DNA from: Lunularia cruciata
Taxonomy: Eukaryota; Streptophyta; Marchantiopsida; Lunulariales; Lunulariaceae
Direction: 5' to 3'
DNA: 64,000 nucleotides
Assembly (NCBI GenBank): GCA_948567375.1
Contig: OX419757.1
Location: 37,820,001-37,884,000 of the forward strand
Part shown: positions 1-11,431 of the stretch, in pieces
How positions within the stretch are numbered: the first letter of the stretch is position 1
How the letters are laid out: each line of letters opens with the position of its first letter
The notes under the pieces: model-generated
Database searches by the model: none
Told to the model about the DNA's origin: nothing
Seen by the model: only the letters and a program-made list of their open reading frames with translations
Made by a program: the position numbers and the translations under genes

Positions 1-3000
1 CCAAGAGCATGCATCCTTGTCGGAGCAAGAGCAAAGACGTGCTCTAGTAGCTTGAGGAATGGATGAGTCAACTAAGAGAGAATATAGCATATGCTCACAT
101 TGTGGCATCCATCAAGGAAGACTGTAAACCTCTAGTCCAATTGTAATACTCCGAGGATAGGAGACTTGAAGAGAAACACACCATGAGAAACACACACACT
201 TTCACGTTCAAACTACGATGCCTCAAATGAGCACCTTCTCTTTATTATATAGGCAAAGCGGATCTACTCCAATGAAGCTCCACCATAGGATTAGGTACAT
301 AGATAGGTGACATGTCAGCAAGCTCCACCCTTGGATTACTTACTTGGATGGGTGACATGTTGGTCCTGGTCCTATCTGCTTGGTCAAACAAGCTTTGACC
401 AAAGGGAATCTTTTAGGGAATCTTCCTATAGGAATTTTAGAATCACATGGGTGAGATACCGTTGGAAAGCTCTTGACGAGACAAAGCAGGGGGGAGGGAA
501 GGCTAACCTTTCCCCTACGAGGGAGGGGATCCACACATTTTTAGGCCTAATTCATCCGTTTAGGCCTCCAAAATTGCCTTCAAAGATTTTAGGCATATTT
601 CAATTCCAACTCTATTATTAGAAGTCCACTTTTGGTGATACCTCTTTCTGATCTATTCAATCCATCCTGTGTAACATCTTTCCAGATGTTACCAACCCAA
701 TTCTCACCTTCAAATCATATGTCTAGCTATTGGTTCTAAGGTTTTCAAATCTATTTTGGTTTTCTGCCCTATTAGTAGAAGTACACTTTTGGTGATACTT
801 CTATCTGATCTATTCTGACCATCTTGTATAACATCATTCCAAATGTTACCAAACCGGATTTCACATCTAGATCATATGGCTAGCTCTTGGTATTACACCA
901 ATATGAGGATAGTGAAGCAAAAGATGGAAATTCCTCTCGTCCCCATGGGGAAAGACTATCTCTCATCTGCCACAGAAATATATGGAGAGAATAGGATCCC
1001 TCCTCCACCTCTACCACATAAGTTTCAAAAATTGGCCTATCAACAACCACAAAATGAGAAGAAAGTAGGGGTGTCGAGAGAGCCAAACTACCTAAAAATG
1101 CTATAGGTGTCATCTCTTCCATAGATAGCAAGCCAACCCTTCCACACGAGATTGGCAAAGTTGTCTGTCTATGTGCCAAATCCACTATCACACACTCAAA
1201 AGTCCCCAGTCAAATAATATCACCAAAAACTCCCCTAATCCTCCTATCAAAGGCTCTCAAACGTGATAGGAAGGATGAGGAGGAAGGAATTGTGCATATG
1301 AGGTACATTGGTCAATGAGCAATACTCAAGGAGAGTATACCAAATGCCACCTATGGATCTCCTAATAATGGAAGGTCATCCACATGGAGAACATCCTTTG
1401 CAAGGGCAATGTCTAAGAAGTGTGTGACAAAATCCTCAGATCTTACCGGCACTCCAAGAACATGTAGTTCATCTATAGATGTGATACACTCCTCCAAAAA
1501 CTCAAGGTGGGGAGGGAAACCTAAAGGGGACCATGCCTTTCACTTTGACACCTTGACTCTCAAGCCAACTAGACATAGCTTAGTAGTCAAGTGATCAAAG
1601 GCCTGACTAATCTGAACTATAGGGCCCATGATGTGTGTATTATCTGCCAAAGGAGGGAAATACACAACTTGGCATGGCCAAAGTAGTAGATAGGAGAGCT
1701 CAAAAGTGAGCATGGCAAATAAGGGTCCCCCTAAAGGATCTCCCTAATGTGTACCAATAGTTGACTCCAAGACGGTGACTCCTTCCTGTGAACAATCGTG
1801 CTAGTGGTAAAAGGAAGCAAAAGAACCATAAAAGATTGCACAAAAAGAATAAGACTTGCCAAGGATCCCACCAACCTCCCTAAGCTCTTTAAAGATGGAT
1901 GCACGTGAGATGTTATTAAACACATTCTCAACATCCACCTATAGGACAACCCACTCCATATGGATATCTAGGAATGCTCTAATGCCTAGAGATATAGCCT
2001 CACATCCTCCAAGTGTAGCTACTCCAAACTGATGTGGACTAAGGTGTTGTTAAAAGTGAAAATGATGCTAAAGGACAATAGTATGATTGACCAAACGCAA
2101 AAAGATCTCTCCAATAGCAATTGGTCTCCGTGTCCTTCTCCATCACAAGAAGTTGACTGGCACCTAACACCTGACTAATAGATAGGAATGTCTCCTCTTG
2201 CAATTGTTGCAGCCATCTAAAACAACTCGGTCCACTAGAAGGATCATCTGCCTGAAAGAAATCTCTAAGGTGCTCATAAACCATCCTTGACAAGCTTCTA
2301 GAGAGAAGGCAAGGGGCAATGCACAATGCTTGTGCAAAAAGCAACCTATCAAGACATAAGGGCTGCTCTAGCTGATCATTTAAAACCTCTAGTGGTAGTC
2401 CCTCTATTACCATAGGATGTAGTGAGCGTAGGAAGAGATAGTCTCATCAGTAGCCATAGACAAAGGGCATAGCACTCATGCTGCTCTACTAAACTCTCCC
2501 ACTTGACCCAATGTCCTACACAGTTGTAATCGAGTGGACTTTGTGGTATCTTGTGGCAAAACCTGCCTCCTAAAGCATATAGCCCTAACATACTCCTCTT
2601 GAAGGGCCACCCAATCCCCCGCTTGAAATCGAAAAAATCTAGCAGCCACCTCTTTATGCCCCGCACGTCACACTTTAGCATAACAAAGACACCATCAAGG
2701 GAGTACGATGAATAGGAACCATGCTAACTAGTCCAAGAGGTCACATGCCAAACAATCAAGTGGTAGGCAAAAAGCTTATCTAGCCTCATCATGGAATGTG
2801 TGAGGTAGCCTATGGAATAAATATGGACATGGAAAACTAGTCTCAAATAACCCCAAAATGCAACCCATCTGAGAAGCTAACCACTCTCACGACTAGATCG
2901 GTATCCCTAAAATGGTCAACAAAGGGATAGAAGAAGCTCGCATAATCTTGAGTATCACTACTATTGATGTGGTCACTTGCCTCATGTGGACATCCTAAGT

Positions 3001-3597
3001 GGTCCAATTGTAGTCCTTGTGCATCCTTCCCACATGGGTCTTTACTCCTTGCAAGGTAAAGCATCGGTGACACACCGGGCATGGTGTATCTCGAGCCGCT
3101 CTAGGTGGCCCCACATGGAGAGGTGTAACCATAGCTAGCACAAGTACAATGATAGTAACACATGATTCTCTCCTCCATATCTCCCCATACCTGAAAAACC
3201 ACAACCCCTCACATCCCAACTCACATAAGAAAATACAATCTCTCCAACCCTTAAAATCTACAAACTCTCATAACTTTCAAATTCCATCTCCAAAATTTTC
3301 AAACAAAATTCCCATGGAGCTTAATCATGAAAACCAAGATATTAGAAATAAAAATTCCCAACCCATCACTCTCAATGTGTATAGAATCAAACCCTAAAAA
3401 ACCTAAGAATCCTCATAAATTTCTACTCAATTCTCCATAGTCTTCAATCTAGGTAACAATGGAACCAAAATTGAAAAATGAACAGAATTGACTATTCACT
3501 CAAGTGCTATATGCTAGAGAGCCCTCATAACATATGGTTACATATGGATCTTTCCTGTCACATCTCTCTCACCTCTCTTGTCTCCACACTCTCCCAA
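1..3597 (-). mobile_element. Decayed R2/NeSL-like non-LTR retrotransposon, copy A
   Basis: This element reads on the minus strand, and its 3' part is cut off by the window edge. It matches the second long copy (5745-9487) almost end to end: the same order of sequence blocks runs from the finger region near 3.1 kb through the reverse transcriptase region near 1.3-2.0 kb to the 'caagagcatg' block at its low-coordinate end. The 5' side ends at about 3597 in a stretch also present at the 5' end of the other copy (about 9487). The frame is broken by many stops and indels, so no intact ORF remains. Family assignment rests on the finger, reverse transcriptase and C-terminal nuclease traits seen across the three large copies. 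The exact 5' boundary is uncertain. Confidence 0.75.
2995..3219 (-). pseudogene. C2H2 zinc-finger remnant at the 5' end of LINE copy A
   Basis: A short open stretch contains CPVCHRCF followed by GVKTHVGRMH, which gives a C-x2-C-x12-H-x4-H spacing. That is a classical C2H2 finger of the kind found at the N-terminus of R2/NeSL-type retrotransposon proteins, where it helps bind target DNA. In the corresponding place in the second copy (about 8930-8990, minus strand) the Cys pair is present but a TGA stop follows, so that copy is dead here. The residues are read directly. The role as a retrotransposon DNA-binding finger is inferred from its position upstream of the reverse transcriptase. Confidence 0.6.
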
Positions 3598-3758
3598 AGG
3601 AGAAGGATGGGAAGGATGGGAAGACCCCATCAAGCCATACAAGGGTGAGACAAAAAAGGCAAAATAGAGCTAAGCCTCAATAGAGTAGATAAGAGAAATA
3701 TACCCTATTTCACTCAAGATTTTTGAGCTATGCAAGCTGTACCGTCTATATACAACTG

Positions 3759-4117
3759 AAGCATCCAAAGAAACATCACCTAGTGTGATTGCTCTCTTAT
3801 GGATTGTACCCGCCATTGCCTTATGTAGACAATGGACACACGTTGTCTAAAATATGTCACAACGTATAAGAGTGAGAGTGGTACCCCAACGCCTAACATG
3901 ATAAGCTCTTGGGCATTCCTTGACAAATGTGGCATTCAAGCATCCAAAGAAACATCACCTAGTGTGATTTCTCTCTTATGGATTGTACCGGCCATTGCCC
4001 TATATAGACAATGGACACAGATTGTCTAGAAGATGCTACAAAGTATAAGAGTGAGAGTGGTACCTTGATGCCCAACATGATAAGCTCTTGTGCACTCCCT
4101 AACAAATGTGTCAAATA
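3759..4117. repeat. 179-bp tandem duplication inside LINE copy B
   Basis: The block beginning 'gcatccaaagaaacatcacc' occurs at 3761 and again at 3940, a 179-base offset, with clear similarity over the whole unit: the gtgatt...ctcttatggattgtacc, agacaatggacaca and aagagtgagagtggtacc segments all recur. The two units differ by scattered substitutions, so the duplication is not recent. Copies C and D contain this region once, so the duplication is private to copy B. Confidence 0.85.
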
Positions 4118-4313
4118 TTGTGTCCATTGCTCTATATAACTCCAAGGCTAGAGGAACAAAGAGGTGACCTCATTGCATTACCCTATACTTGGAGACCTTG
4201 TGAGCTGTTGTTACACTCACTACCCATCTAGGAGGATGGGTAATCACTCCCTCCAAAGCTATATTACACATAGGGTCCGTAATAACAACATCCTCTATTG
4301 TAACCTGATCATC

Positions 4314-4736
4314 TTAGACCAAGCATAAGTTTGCCCTAACACGTGTTGTTTGCAACCCATACGTACACTCCCTCCAAACCAAGTATCCACTCTCTTGTAT
4401 CATAGCAAACACTATGTCCCTAATAGTATCATGGGTAGTTAATCCTCTGTCCTCCAAAAGGCACCACGTCATATGGACCACTACTGCATCTAATGTAGAA
4501 CCACACCCACTAGTGAGTAATGAAGATGCAAATGGGTGGACCAAACCTAAGCAAAACCTCATCGCTGTAAAGAAAGTAGTAGGTGCAAGGTGGAATGCCC
4601 TAATGCATGAACAAGCTAGGATCCAAGAGCTTGCACCCTTGCTAGAGCAAGAGCAAAGAGGTGCTCTAGTAGCTTGAGGAATGGATGAGTCAACTAATAG
4701 AGAATGTAGGGCATGTTGATGTTGTCCCTCCATCAA
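4314..4736 (-). pseudogene. CCHC and restriction-like endonuclease region of the LINE (copy B)
   Basis: An open stretch of 140 codons contains a C-G-x3-L-D-x5-H-x3-C block, then THDTIRDIVFAMIQESGY, then R-x-N-L-C-L-V. Beyond its stop the same region continues with a DVVITDP-like block. Known R2/NeSL-type proteins end in a CCHC knuckle followed by an H-D/N-x-I-R-D helix and a PD-(D/E)XK-type nuclease core with R-x-D and D-V-x-x-x-P elements, and this matches that order. In copy C (6002-6262) the later part is visible as K-V-S-K-Y-R and PLALELYG, also typical of that tail. The D expected in R-x-D reads as N in this copy. I am fairly sure of the domain type, and the copy is surely inactive. Confidence 0.55.
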
Positions 4737-5230
4737 GGAGACTATAAACCTCTAGTCCAATCTGATGATAATGAAGCAAAAGATGGAAGGTCCTTGCATG
4801 CTCAAGGGGATAGACTATACCTTGTCTTCTGCAATAACATCTAGAGAGAAAAGATCCGCCTTCCACCTCAATCACATATGTCTCCAAAACCAGCCTATCA
4901 ACAATCACAAAATGAGAAGAAAGTAATGGTGCAGAAAGAACACAATTGCCCAAAAAATGTTATTGGCGATGTCTCCTCCATAAGTAGCAAGCCACCCACT
5001 CCAGAAAAAATAGATAGAGATGTATGTCTACATACCAAATCCACTATCATACACTCAAATGCTCTTGATCCAATAATATCACCAAAGACTCTCATAATAC
5101 TCTTATCAAAAGCTCTCAGAAATGGTAGGAATGTCAAGGAGGGAGAAACTATGCAGAGGAGATAAGTCAATCAACAAACAATACTAGAGTAAAATATACA
5201 AAATACCACCCCCGGATCCCCTAGTAACGG

Positions 5231-5744
5231 AAGATCAATGGTAATTGGATATCTCATATGAATTCATTACAAAAAATTTATATATATTATATTATATATA
5301 TACTTAGTTGACCATGGTTGAATATTGAGTAAGGCGATCCGTGATGGATAACAAGAAGGATGAGAAGACCCTTCAAGGAATAGTGGGATAAAACACAAGA
5401 GGTTGAATACTTGCACATTTGGATCCTTTATAACCCGCATTAATGAATTGGACTAATTTTGAACTTCTATGGGACTTAGGAGATTAAGAATTAATGTTAT
5501 AGAATGCAACACGGATAGGTCTTTAACTCTCAAAGGAAGGACTGTGGGAGAATAATTATGGTAAAATGAAGATAAAATGAACAACAACTTTGTGCTCAAC
5601 TTGAGGATTTCAAGTTATACCCAAGCTATAAGGATGAAGTTGGTAGGTAACTTTTTCAACAAATCGGGACTTGAGGAACATGTATTGAATGTATTCTTCT
5701 ATGAACATTCCATGCTACCAGCCCTTCTTGCTCTATTCAACCAT
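5231..5744. other. Spacer between LINE copies, with a very diverged LINE 3' fragment
   Basis: This is AT-rich sequence with a TATATA run near 5279-5300 and no convincing gene. At about 5333-5395 the order 'aaggcgatccgtgatgg', then 'aaggatgagaagaccc', then 'ttcaagg' parallels the shared LINE 3' block (aaaaggcgaccgtgtagg, aaggatgtgaagacccc, atcaagcc). I read it as an older, more diverged 3' fragment of the same family on the minus strand. The short ORF at 5577-5831 runs across the element boundary and is not a gene. Confidence 0.45.
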
Positions 5745-7195
5745 AAAAGGCGACCGTGTAGGAAAAACAAAGGATGTGAAGACCCCATCAAGCCATACAA
5801 GGGAGAGACAAAAAAGGTAACATGGAGCTAAGCCCCAACAGAGTCTATATGAGAAATATGCCCTACCGCACCTAAGATATCCGAGCTATGCAAGTCGTAT
5901 GGTCTACACACAACTGGAGCATCCAAAGAAACATCACCTAATGTGATTTCTCTCCTATGGATTGCACCAGCCATTGCCCTCTGTAGAGCAATGTACACAT
6001 GCTATCTAAAATATGCTACAAAGTATGAGAGTGAAAGTAGTACCCCTTGATGCCTAACATGATAAGCTCTCGTGCACTCCTTGACAAATGTGTCAAATGC
6101 CATGTCCATAGCTCCATATAACTCCAAGGCTAGAGGAACAAAGAGGTGACATTGTTGCATGCCCCTATACTTGGAGACCTTGCAACCTATTGCTGCACTT
6201 GCCGCCCATCCAGGAGGATGGGTAATCACTTCCTCCAAAACTATATCCCATGTAGGGTCCATAATCTGCTACTGTCACCTGATCATCTTGGACCAAGTAT
6301 AAGTCTGCCCTGACACGTGTTGTCTACAAAGCATACAAAAGCTCCTTCCAAGCCAAGTATCCACTCTCTTGTGCCATAGCAAACACTATGCCCTTAATGG
6401 CATCATGGGTAGCTATCCTCTATCCTACAAAAGGACACTATGTCATGTGGACCACTGCTGCATCTAGTGTAGAACCACACTCACAAGTGAGTAATGAAGA
6501 TGCAGATGGGTGGACCAAACCTAGGCAAAATCTCATTGCTATAGAGAAAGTAGTTGGTGTGAGTCGGAATGCCCTAATGCACGGTCAAGCTAGGATCCAA
6601 GAGCATGTACCCTTGTCAGAGCAAGCTCAAAGATGTGCTCTAGTAGCCTGAGGAATGGACAAGTTGACTAAGAGAGAATGTAGCATATGCTCACACTGTC
6701 GCTCCATCAAGGAACATTGTAAACCACTAGTCCAACCTAATGATAGTGAAGCAAAAGGTGGAAAATCCTCTTGTGCTCGTGGGGATAGACTATCTCTTGT
6801 CTGCCGCAATAACACTTGGAGAGAAAAGGACCTTCCTTCCATCTCTATCACATAAGTCTCCAAAATTGGCCTATTAGCAACCACAAAATGAGAGGAAAGT
6901 AGGGGTGCCGAGAGAGCCCAACTACCCAAAAATGTTATAGGCGTTGTCTCCTCCATAAAAAGCAAGCCAACTCCACCACATAAGATAAGCAGAGCCGTCT
7001 ATCTACATGCCAAATCCCTTGTCACACACTCAAAAGTCCTTGGTCCAATAATATCACCAAAGACTCCCATAATCTTCCTGTCAAATGCTCTCAGACGTTC
7101 TAAGAAGGATGGTGAGGAGGGAACTGTACAAATGAGGTAGGATGGTTGCCGAGCAATACTAGAAGAGAGTATACCAAATGCCACCTACATATCTC

Positions 7196-7813
7196 CTAGT
7201 AATGGAAGGCATCCATATGGAGAACATCCTCTATAGGGGCAACATCTAAGAAGAGTGTGACAAAATCCTCTGATCCTACTAGCACTCCAAGAACACAAAG
7301 TCCTTTTGTGGATGTGATACACCCCTCTAGAAGCTCAAGGTGGGGAAGGATACCTAAAGGGGACCATGCCCTAAACTTTGACACCTTGACTCTCAAGCCT
7401 ACTAGATGTAGCTCAATAGTCAAGTAGTCAAAGGCATGCCTAATCTGATCTACAGGGCCTACGATGTGTGTATCATCTGCCAAGGAGGGAAATACACAAC
7501 TTGGCATGGCCAAAGTAGTAGATAGAAGAGCTCTAAAGTGAGCCATGGCAAATAAGGGCCCCCAAAAGGATCTCCCTGACGTGTACCAATAGCTGACTCC
7601 AAGACGGTGACTCCCTCTTGTGAACCACCAATAGCTGACTCCAAGACGGTGACTCCCTCTTGTGAACCACCATGCTGGTAGTAAAGTGAAGCAGGAGGAG
7701 CCATAAAAAGACCGCAAAAAAGGAATGAGATTCGCCAAGGATCTACTAACCTCCCAAAGCTCTTTAAAGATGGATGCTTGTGAGATGCTATTAAAAGCGT
7801 TCTCAACATCCAC
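7196..7813 (-). pseudogene. Reverse transcriptase fragment of LINE copy C
   Basis: This 205-codon stretch covers the palm region of a non-LTR reverse transcriptase. DVENAFNSI near the start matches the first catalytic-Asp block (usually D-x3-AFD), TRQGDPFGGP is the conserved xQGDPLG-type block, and SLADDTHIVGP holds the catalytic ADD of the [FY]ADD box. The QGDP block and the ADD block lie in different frames (QGDP is read in the 7459-7809 frame), so a frameshift separates them and the gene is dead. A 42-bp duplication adds 14 residues between the two catalytic blocks. The same region in copy A (about 1730-1950) is more damaged. Confidence 0.7.
7584..7667. repeat. 42-bp perfect tandem duplication
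   Basis: The unit starting 'accaatagctgactccaaga' occurs at 7584-7625 and again, identically, at 7626-7667. It lies in the reverse transcriptase fragment and keeps its frame because 42 is divisible by three. Copy A has the region once, so this is a recent slip in an already dead copy. Confidence 0.9.
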
Positions 7814-9487
7814 TTGTAGGATGACCCACTCTGGATGGATATCTAGGAGTGCTCTAATGCCTAGAGATATAGCCTCACATCTTCCAGGTGTAGCTACTCC
7901 AAATTGATGTGGACTAAGGTGTTGTCAAAAGTGAGAACGATGTTGAAGAACAATGGTATAATTGACCAAACACAAAAAGATCTCTCCAATAGCAATTGGT
8001 CTAATGCCTCTTGTGTCCTTCCCATTGCAAGAAGTCAACTAGCACATAATACCCGACTAACAGACATAGGAATGTCTCGTCTCGCTATTGTTGTAGCCAC
8101 CTGAAACAACTCAATAAAACCACTAGAAGGATCATCTGCTTGGAAGCAATCTCTAAGGTGCTCATAAACCATCCTTGATAAGCCTCTTGAGGAAAGGCGA
8201 GGGCAGTGTACAATGCTTGTGCAAATAGCGACCTATCAAGACATAAAGGCTACTCAGGGTGATAATTTAAGACCTCTAGTGGTAGTCCCTCTATTGCTAT
8301 AGGATGTAGTGAGCGTAGGGAAGAGATAGTCTCACCAGTAGGACTCGCCATATACAAAGGGTGTAGCGCTTGTACTACTCTACTAAACTCTCCCGCTTGA
8401 CCCAATATCCTACACCGTTGTAATCAAGTGGACTTTGTGATATCGTGTGGCGATGCTTGTCTCCCAAATCATGTAGCCCTAACAGACTCCTCTTGAAGGG
8501 CTACCCAATCTCTTGCTCGGAATCAACAAAATCTAGCAGCCACCTCTCTATGCCCCGCACGTCTCCCTCTAGCATAACGTAAACACCATCAAGGAAGTAA
8601 GAGGAATATGAACCATGCTAACTCGTCCAAGGGATCACGTGCCAAACAATCAAGTGGTAGGCAAAAAGCTTGTCTAGCCTCATCATGGAGTATGCGGGGT
8701 AGCCTATGGAATAGACGTGGACATGGAAAACTAGTCTCAAATAACCCCAAAATGCAACCTGCTTGAGAAGCCAACCACTCTCACAACTTGATCGGTATCA
8801 TTGGAACAATCAACGAAGGGATAGAAGAAGCATGCATAATCCCGCATATCATTTTTGTTGATGTGGTTGCTCGTCTCACGTGGGCATCCCAAGTGGTCCA
8901 ATCATAGTCCTTGTGCATCCTTCCCACATGGGTCTTTACCCCTTGCAAGGTAAAGTGTCAATGACACACCGGGCATGGTGCATCCCGAATCGCTCTAGGC
9001 GACATCACATGGGAAGGTGTAGCTATGGCTAGCACAATTATAATGATAGTAACACATGCTGTTCCTTTCCATATCTCCCCATATCTGCAAAACCACAACC
9101 CCTCACCTCCAAACTCACATAAGAAACAATCTTTCCAAACCCTAAAATCTATAAACTCTCATAACTTTCATCTATAAACCCTCATAACTTTCAATTTCCA
9201 TCTCCAAAATTTTCCAACTAAATTCCCATGGAATTTAATCATGAAAACCAAGAGATTGAAAATGAAAATTCCTGATCAATCACTCTAAACCCTAAAAAAA
9301 CTAAAAATCTTCATAACTTTCTACTCCATTCTCCATAGTCTTCAATCTAGGTGCCAATGGAACCAAAATTGAAAAAATGAAGAGAATCAACTATTCACTC
9401 AAGTGCTACATGCTAAGGAGCTCTCAGAAATTATAAATATCTTCTCACATCTCTCCCTCTCCTCTCCCGCCTCCACACTCTCCCGCA

Positions 9488-11111
9488 GCTCCCCGATCCC
9501 CTCTTTGGACTTGGAAGTATTGTGCATGCTTAAACTAATTCAACTATATTCAAGCTCTATTCAACTATGGACAAGCTTTACCTCGGGTAATAGTAAAGGT
9601 AGTTGTGATTTTCTTTTCAAAAATTTTTTTCTCATGAGAATTTATAATAAATTAAGTGCTTGAAACTATATTATATTATGGGCCAATATAAAAAGATCCA
9701 GTTCTTGGTTATTATGAACAGTTGAGCAAAAGTAAGTAAGTTTAAAGTTTAAAGTACATTATATTTAGAGAGTATGAAACTGACCTTCTCTGTGCAAGTA
9801 CTTACATTTTATCAATTTAGTGTTTTGATATTTTCTGAGAAGAACTGAGTCTATTTTACTTTGAAAAGACTTGCCTATATTAAGATATAGGCAATTTACC
9901 AAATATGCTAAAAATATCAATCCTTCTAACTTTTTATATTGGAATAATGTTATTTTCTTTTATATTTTAGACTATCGATTGGAATTTTAACATACATAAG
10001 AATAAGCATTTTGAATCAAAAGGATATAAGTGGAATACTGATGAAATATATCTTTAATATTTTTTGTAAAAATGTGCAGTTGAATATAATTAATAATGAT
10101 TATATATTACTATCCTTTCTAGAATCATAAATCTACTTAAAAACTCCATAGAGAGAGAAATGAAAGATATTACCTTGAGGTAAGAAAACTTTGTATATAC
10201 ATATATCTCTTTACCTAATTGGGTCATTTCTAAAGAATATATAATTCATTCAAGGATTTTTAGTTTTCATGTATAAAAGTATTTTCACTTTCATTCACAG
10301 GATGTTTTTGGTCTCATAAATTTCATTATATTTTACTATATATAATATTTTTATTTAGATATATTCTCTTACTCCTAAGATAACCAATTAAGATTTTGAT
10401 ATTCAAGTTCTGAATTTATATTGCTTGTATTTTGTAAAGCTCAAGCATCATGGTAACGTCATTTAGTGCAAACACTTACTCCTTAGTGGGGCATAGATAA
10501 TAACATTTCTTCTTGAATAAAAATGAAACTATATAAACAATTTTATTTTGTGTACTTCCAAGATTCATTAATCAATGTGGATTGCCTATTTGCTCCTATT
10601 TGCTCCACAAACAGTATGTTTGTTGTAATAGCGAGTTAATTATAATTATCAATATAGGGTTGATGGATATGAGTGAAGTATTTCATGATACTTATAGTAT
10701 ATTGGTTTTTGATTTGCTCGGAATGAAAGTAGCATACAATTAGAATATGAATTGTAAAATTAAGTTTAAAAGTGGTTAACAATGTGCCAACAATTATAAT
10801 AGAGATGTTCTTCAAGCTTTACATTTATTGATCTATTTATACTAACCATACATAGTGAAATATTTTGTAAGCCAATGGTGTTTTGATCTTGAGATCATAT
10901 CCTTCCACTAGTGCCTAAGTTTGGAGGTTGAGTTACATTGAGTTAAGATATTTGGATTTATACTAACCATACATAGTGAAATATTTGGTAAGCCAATAGT
11001 GTTTTGATCTTGATATCATATGTTTCCTTCCACTAGTGCCTAAGTTTGGAGGTTGAGTTACATTGAGTTAAGATATTTGGATTTAGAGTGTATTTCTCCT
11101 TTCTAGATGGT
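9488..11111. other. AT-rich intergenic region with no gene seen
   Basis: Strongly AT-rich sequence with no conserved ORF on either strand. The only structure seen is the tandem duplication at 10836-11081, annotated separately. The ORF at 9403-9663 starts inside the LINE leader and shows no conserved features. Confidence 0.6.
10836..11081. repeat. Two-copy tandem duplication of about 121-125 bp
   Basis: The block 'tttatactaaccatacatag' starts at 10836 and again at 10957. Both copies run through 'gttttgatcttga' and 'ccttccactagtgcctaag' to 'gttaagatatttgga'. The second copy differs by a few substitutions and a small insertion ('tgtttcc'). The duplication lies just beside a truncated LINE fragment but does not share its sequence. 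Confidence 0.9.
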
Positions 11112-11431
11112 AAAGGGTGACTGCGTAGCAAACACAACGGATGGGAAAACCCATCAAGCTGTACAAGGGTGAGACAAAAAAGATAAAATGGTGCTAAGCG
11201 CCAATCGATTAGCTATGAAAGATCTACACTACTGTACTTAAGATATCCAAGCTATACAAGTCATATTATCTACAAATAATTGGAGCATCCGAGAAAGAAT
11301 CACCTAGTATGATTGTTCTCCTATAGATTATACCAACCACTACCCTCTAAAGAGTAATGGACAGTGTTGTCTAAAATATACTACAAAGTATGAAGGTGAA
11401 AGTGGTACCTTAGCACCTAACATGATAGGCT
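11112..11431 (-). mobile_element. 5'-truncated LINE fragment D
   Basis: This fragment aligns to the 3' end of the LINE family. It starts at 'aaagggtgactgcgtagc' (the terminal aaaaggcgaccgcgtagg block) and runs through 'ggaaaacccatcaagctg', 'gtgagacaaaaaagataaaa' and 'ggagcatccgagaaagaatc' to 'cacctaacatgataggc'. It holds about 320 bp of 3' UTR and nuclease-tail sequence and then ends abruptly. It is truncated like copy B but shorter. Confidence 0.8.

Larger units (their letters stand above)
3598..5230 (-). mobile_element. 5'-truncated LINE copy B
   Basis: The low-coordinate end carries the shared 3' block (ggaagaccccatcaagccat, 3619-3638) seen in all other copies. The high-coordinate end breaks off around 5230, upstream of where the reverse transcriptase would begin, so only the C-terminal coding part and 3' UTR are present. 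A 5' truncation with a constant 3' end is the usual result of target-primed reverse transcription. The copy lies head-to-tail against the 5' end of copy A, which suggests a nested or tandem insertion. It contains the best-preserved C-terminal nuclease region (4314-4736) and an internal 179-bp duplication. Confidence 0.7.
5745..9487 (-). mobile_element. Near full-length decayed R2/NeSL-like LINE, copy C
   Basis: This is the longest copy, about 3.7 kb. In the sense direction (minus strand, high to low coordinates) it shows the 5' leader (about 9480-9010), the finger region (about 8990-8930, broken by a stop), a poorly preserved linker, the reverse transcriptase (7813-7196), the CCHC/nuclease region (about 6650-6000) and the conserved 3' end, which in sense reads ...gacgg/acacggtcgcc followed by tttt. 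Frameshifts and stops break every domain. The 3' boundary is set by comparison with the short copies at 14.1 and 11.1 kb. Confidence 0.75.
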
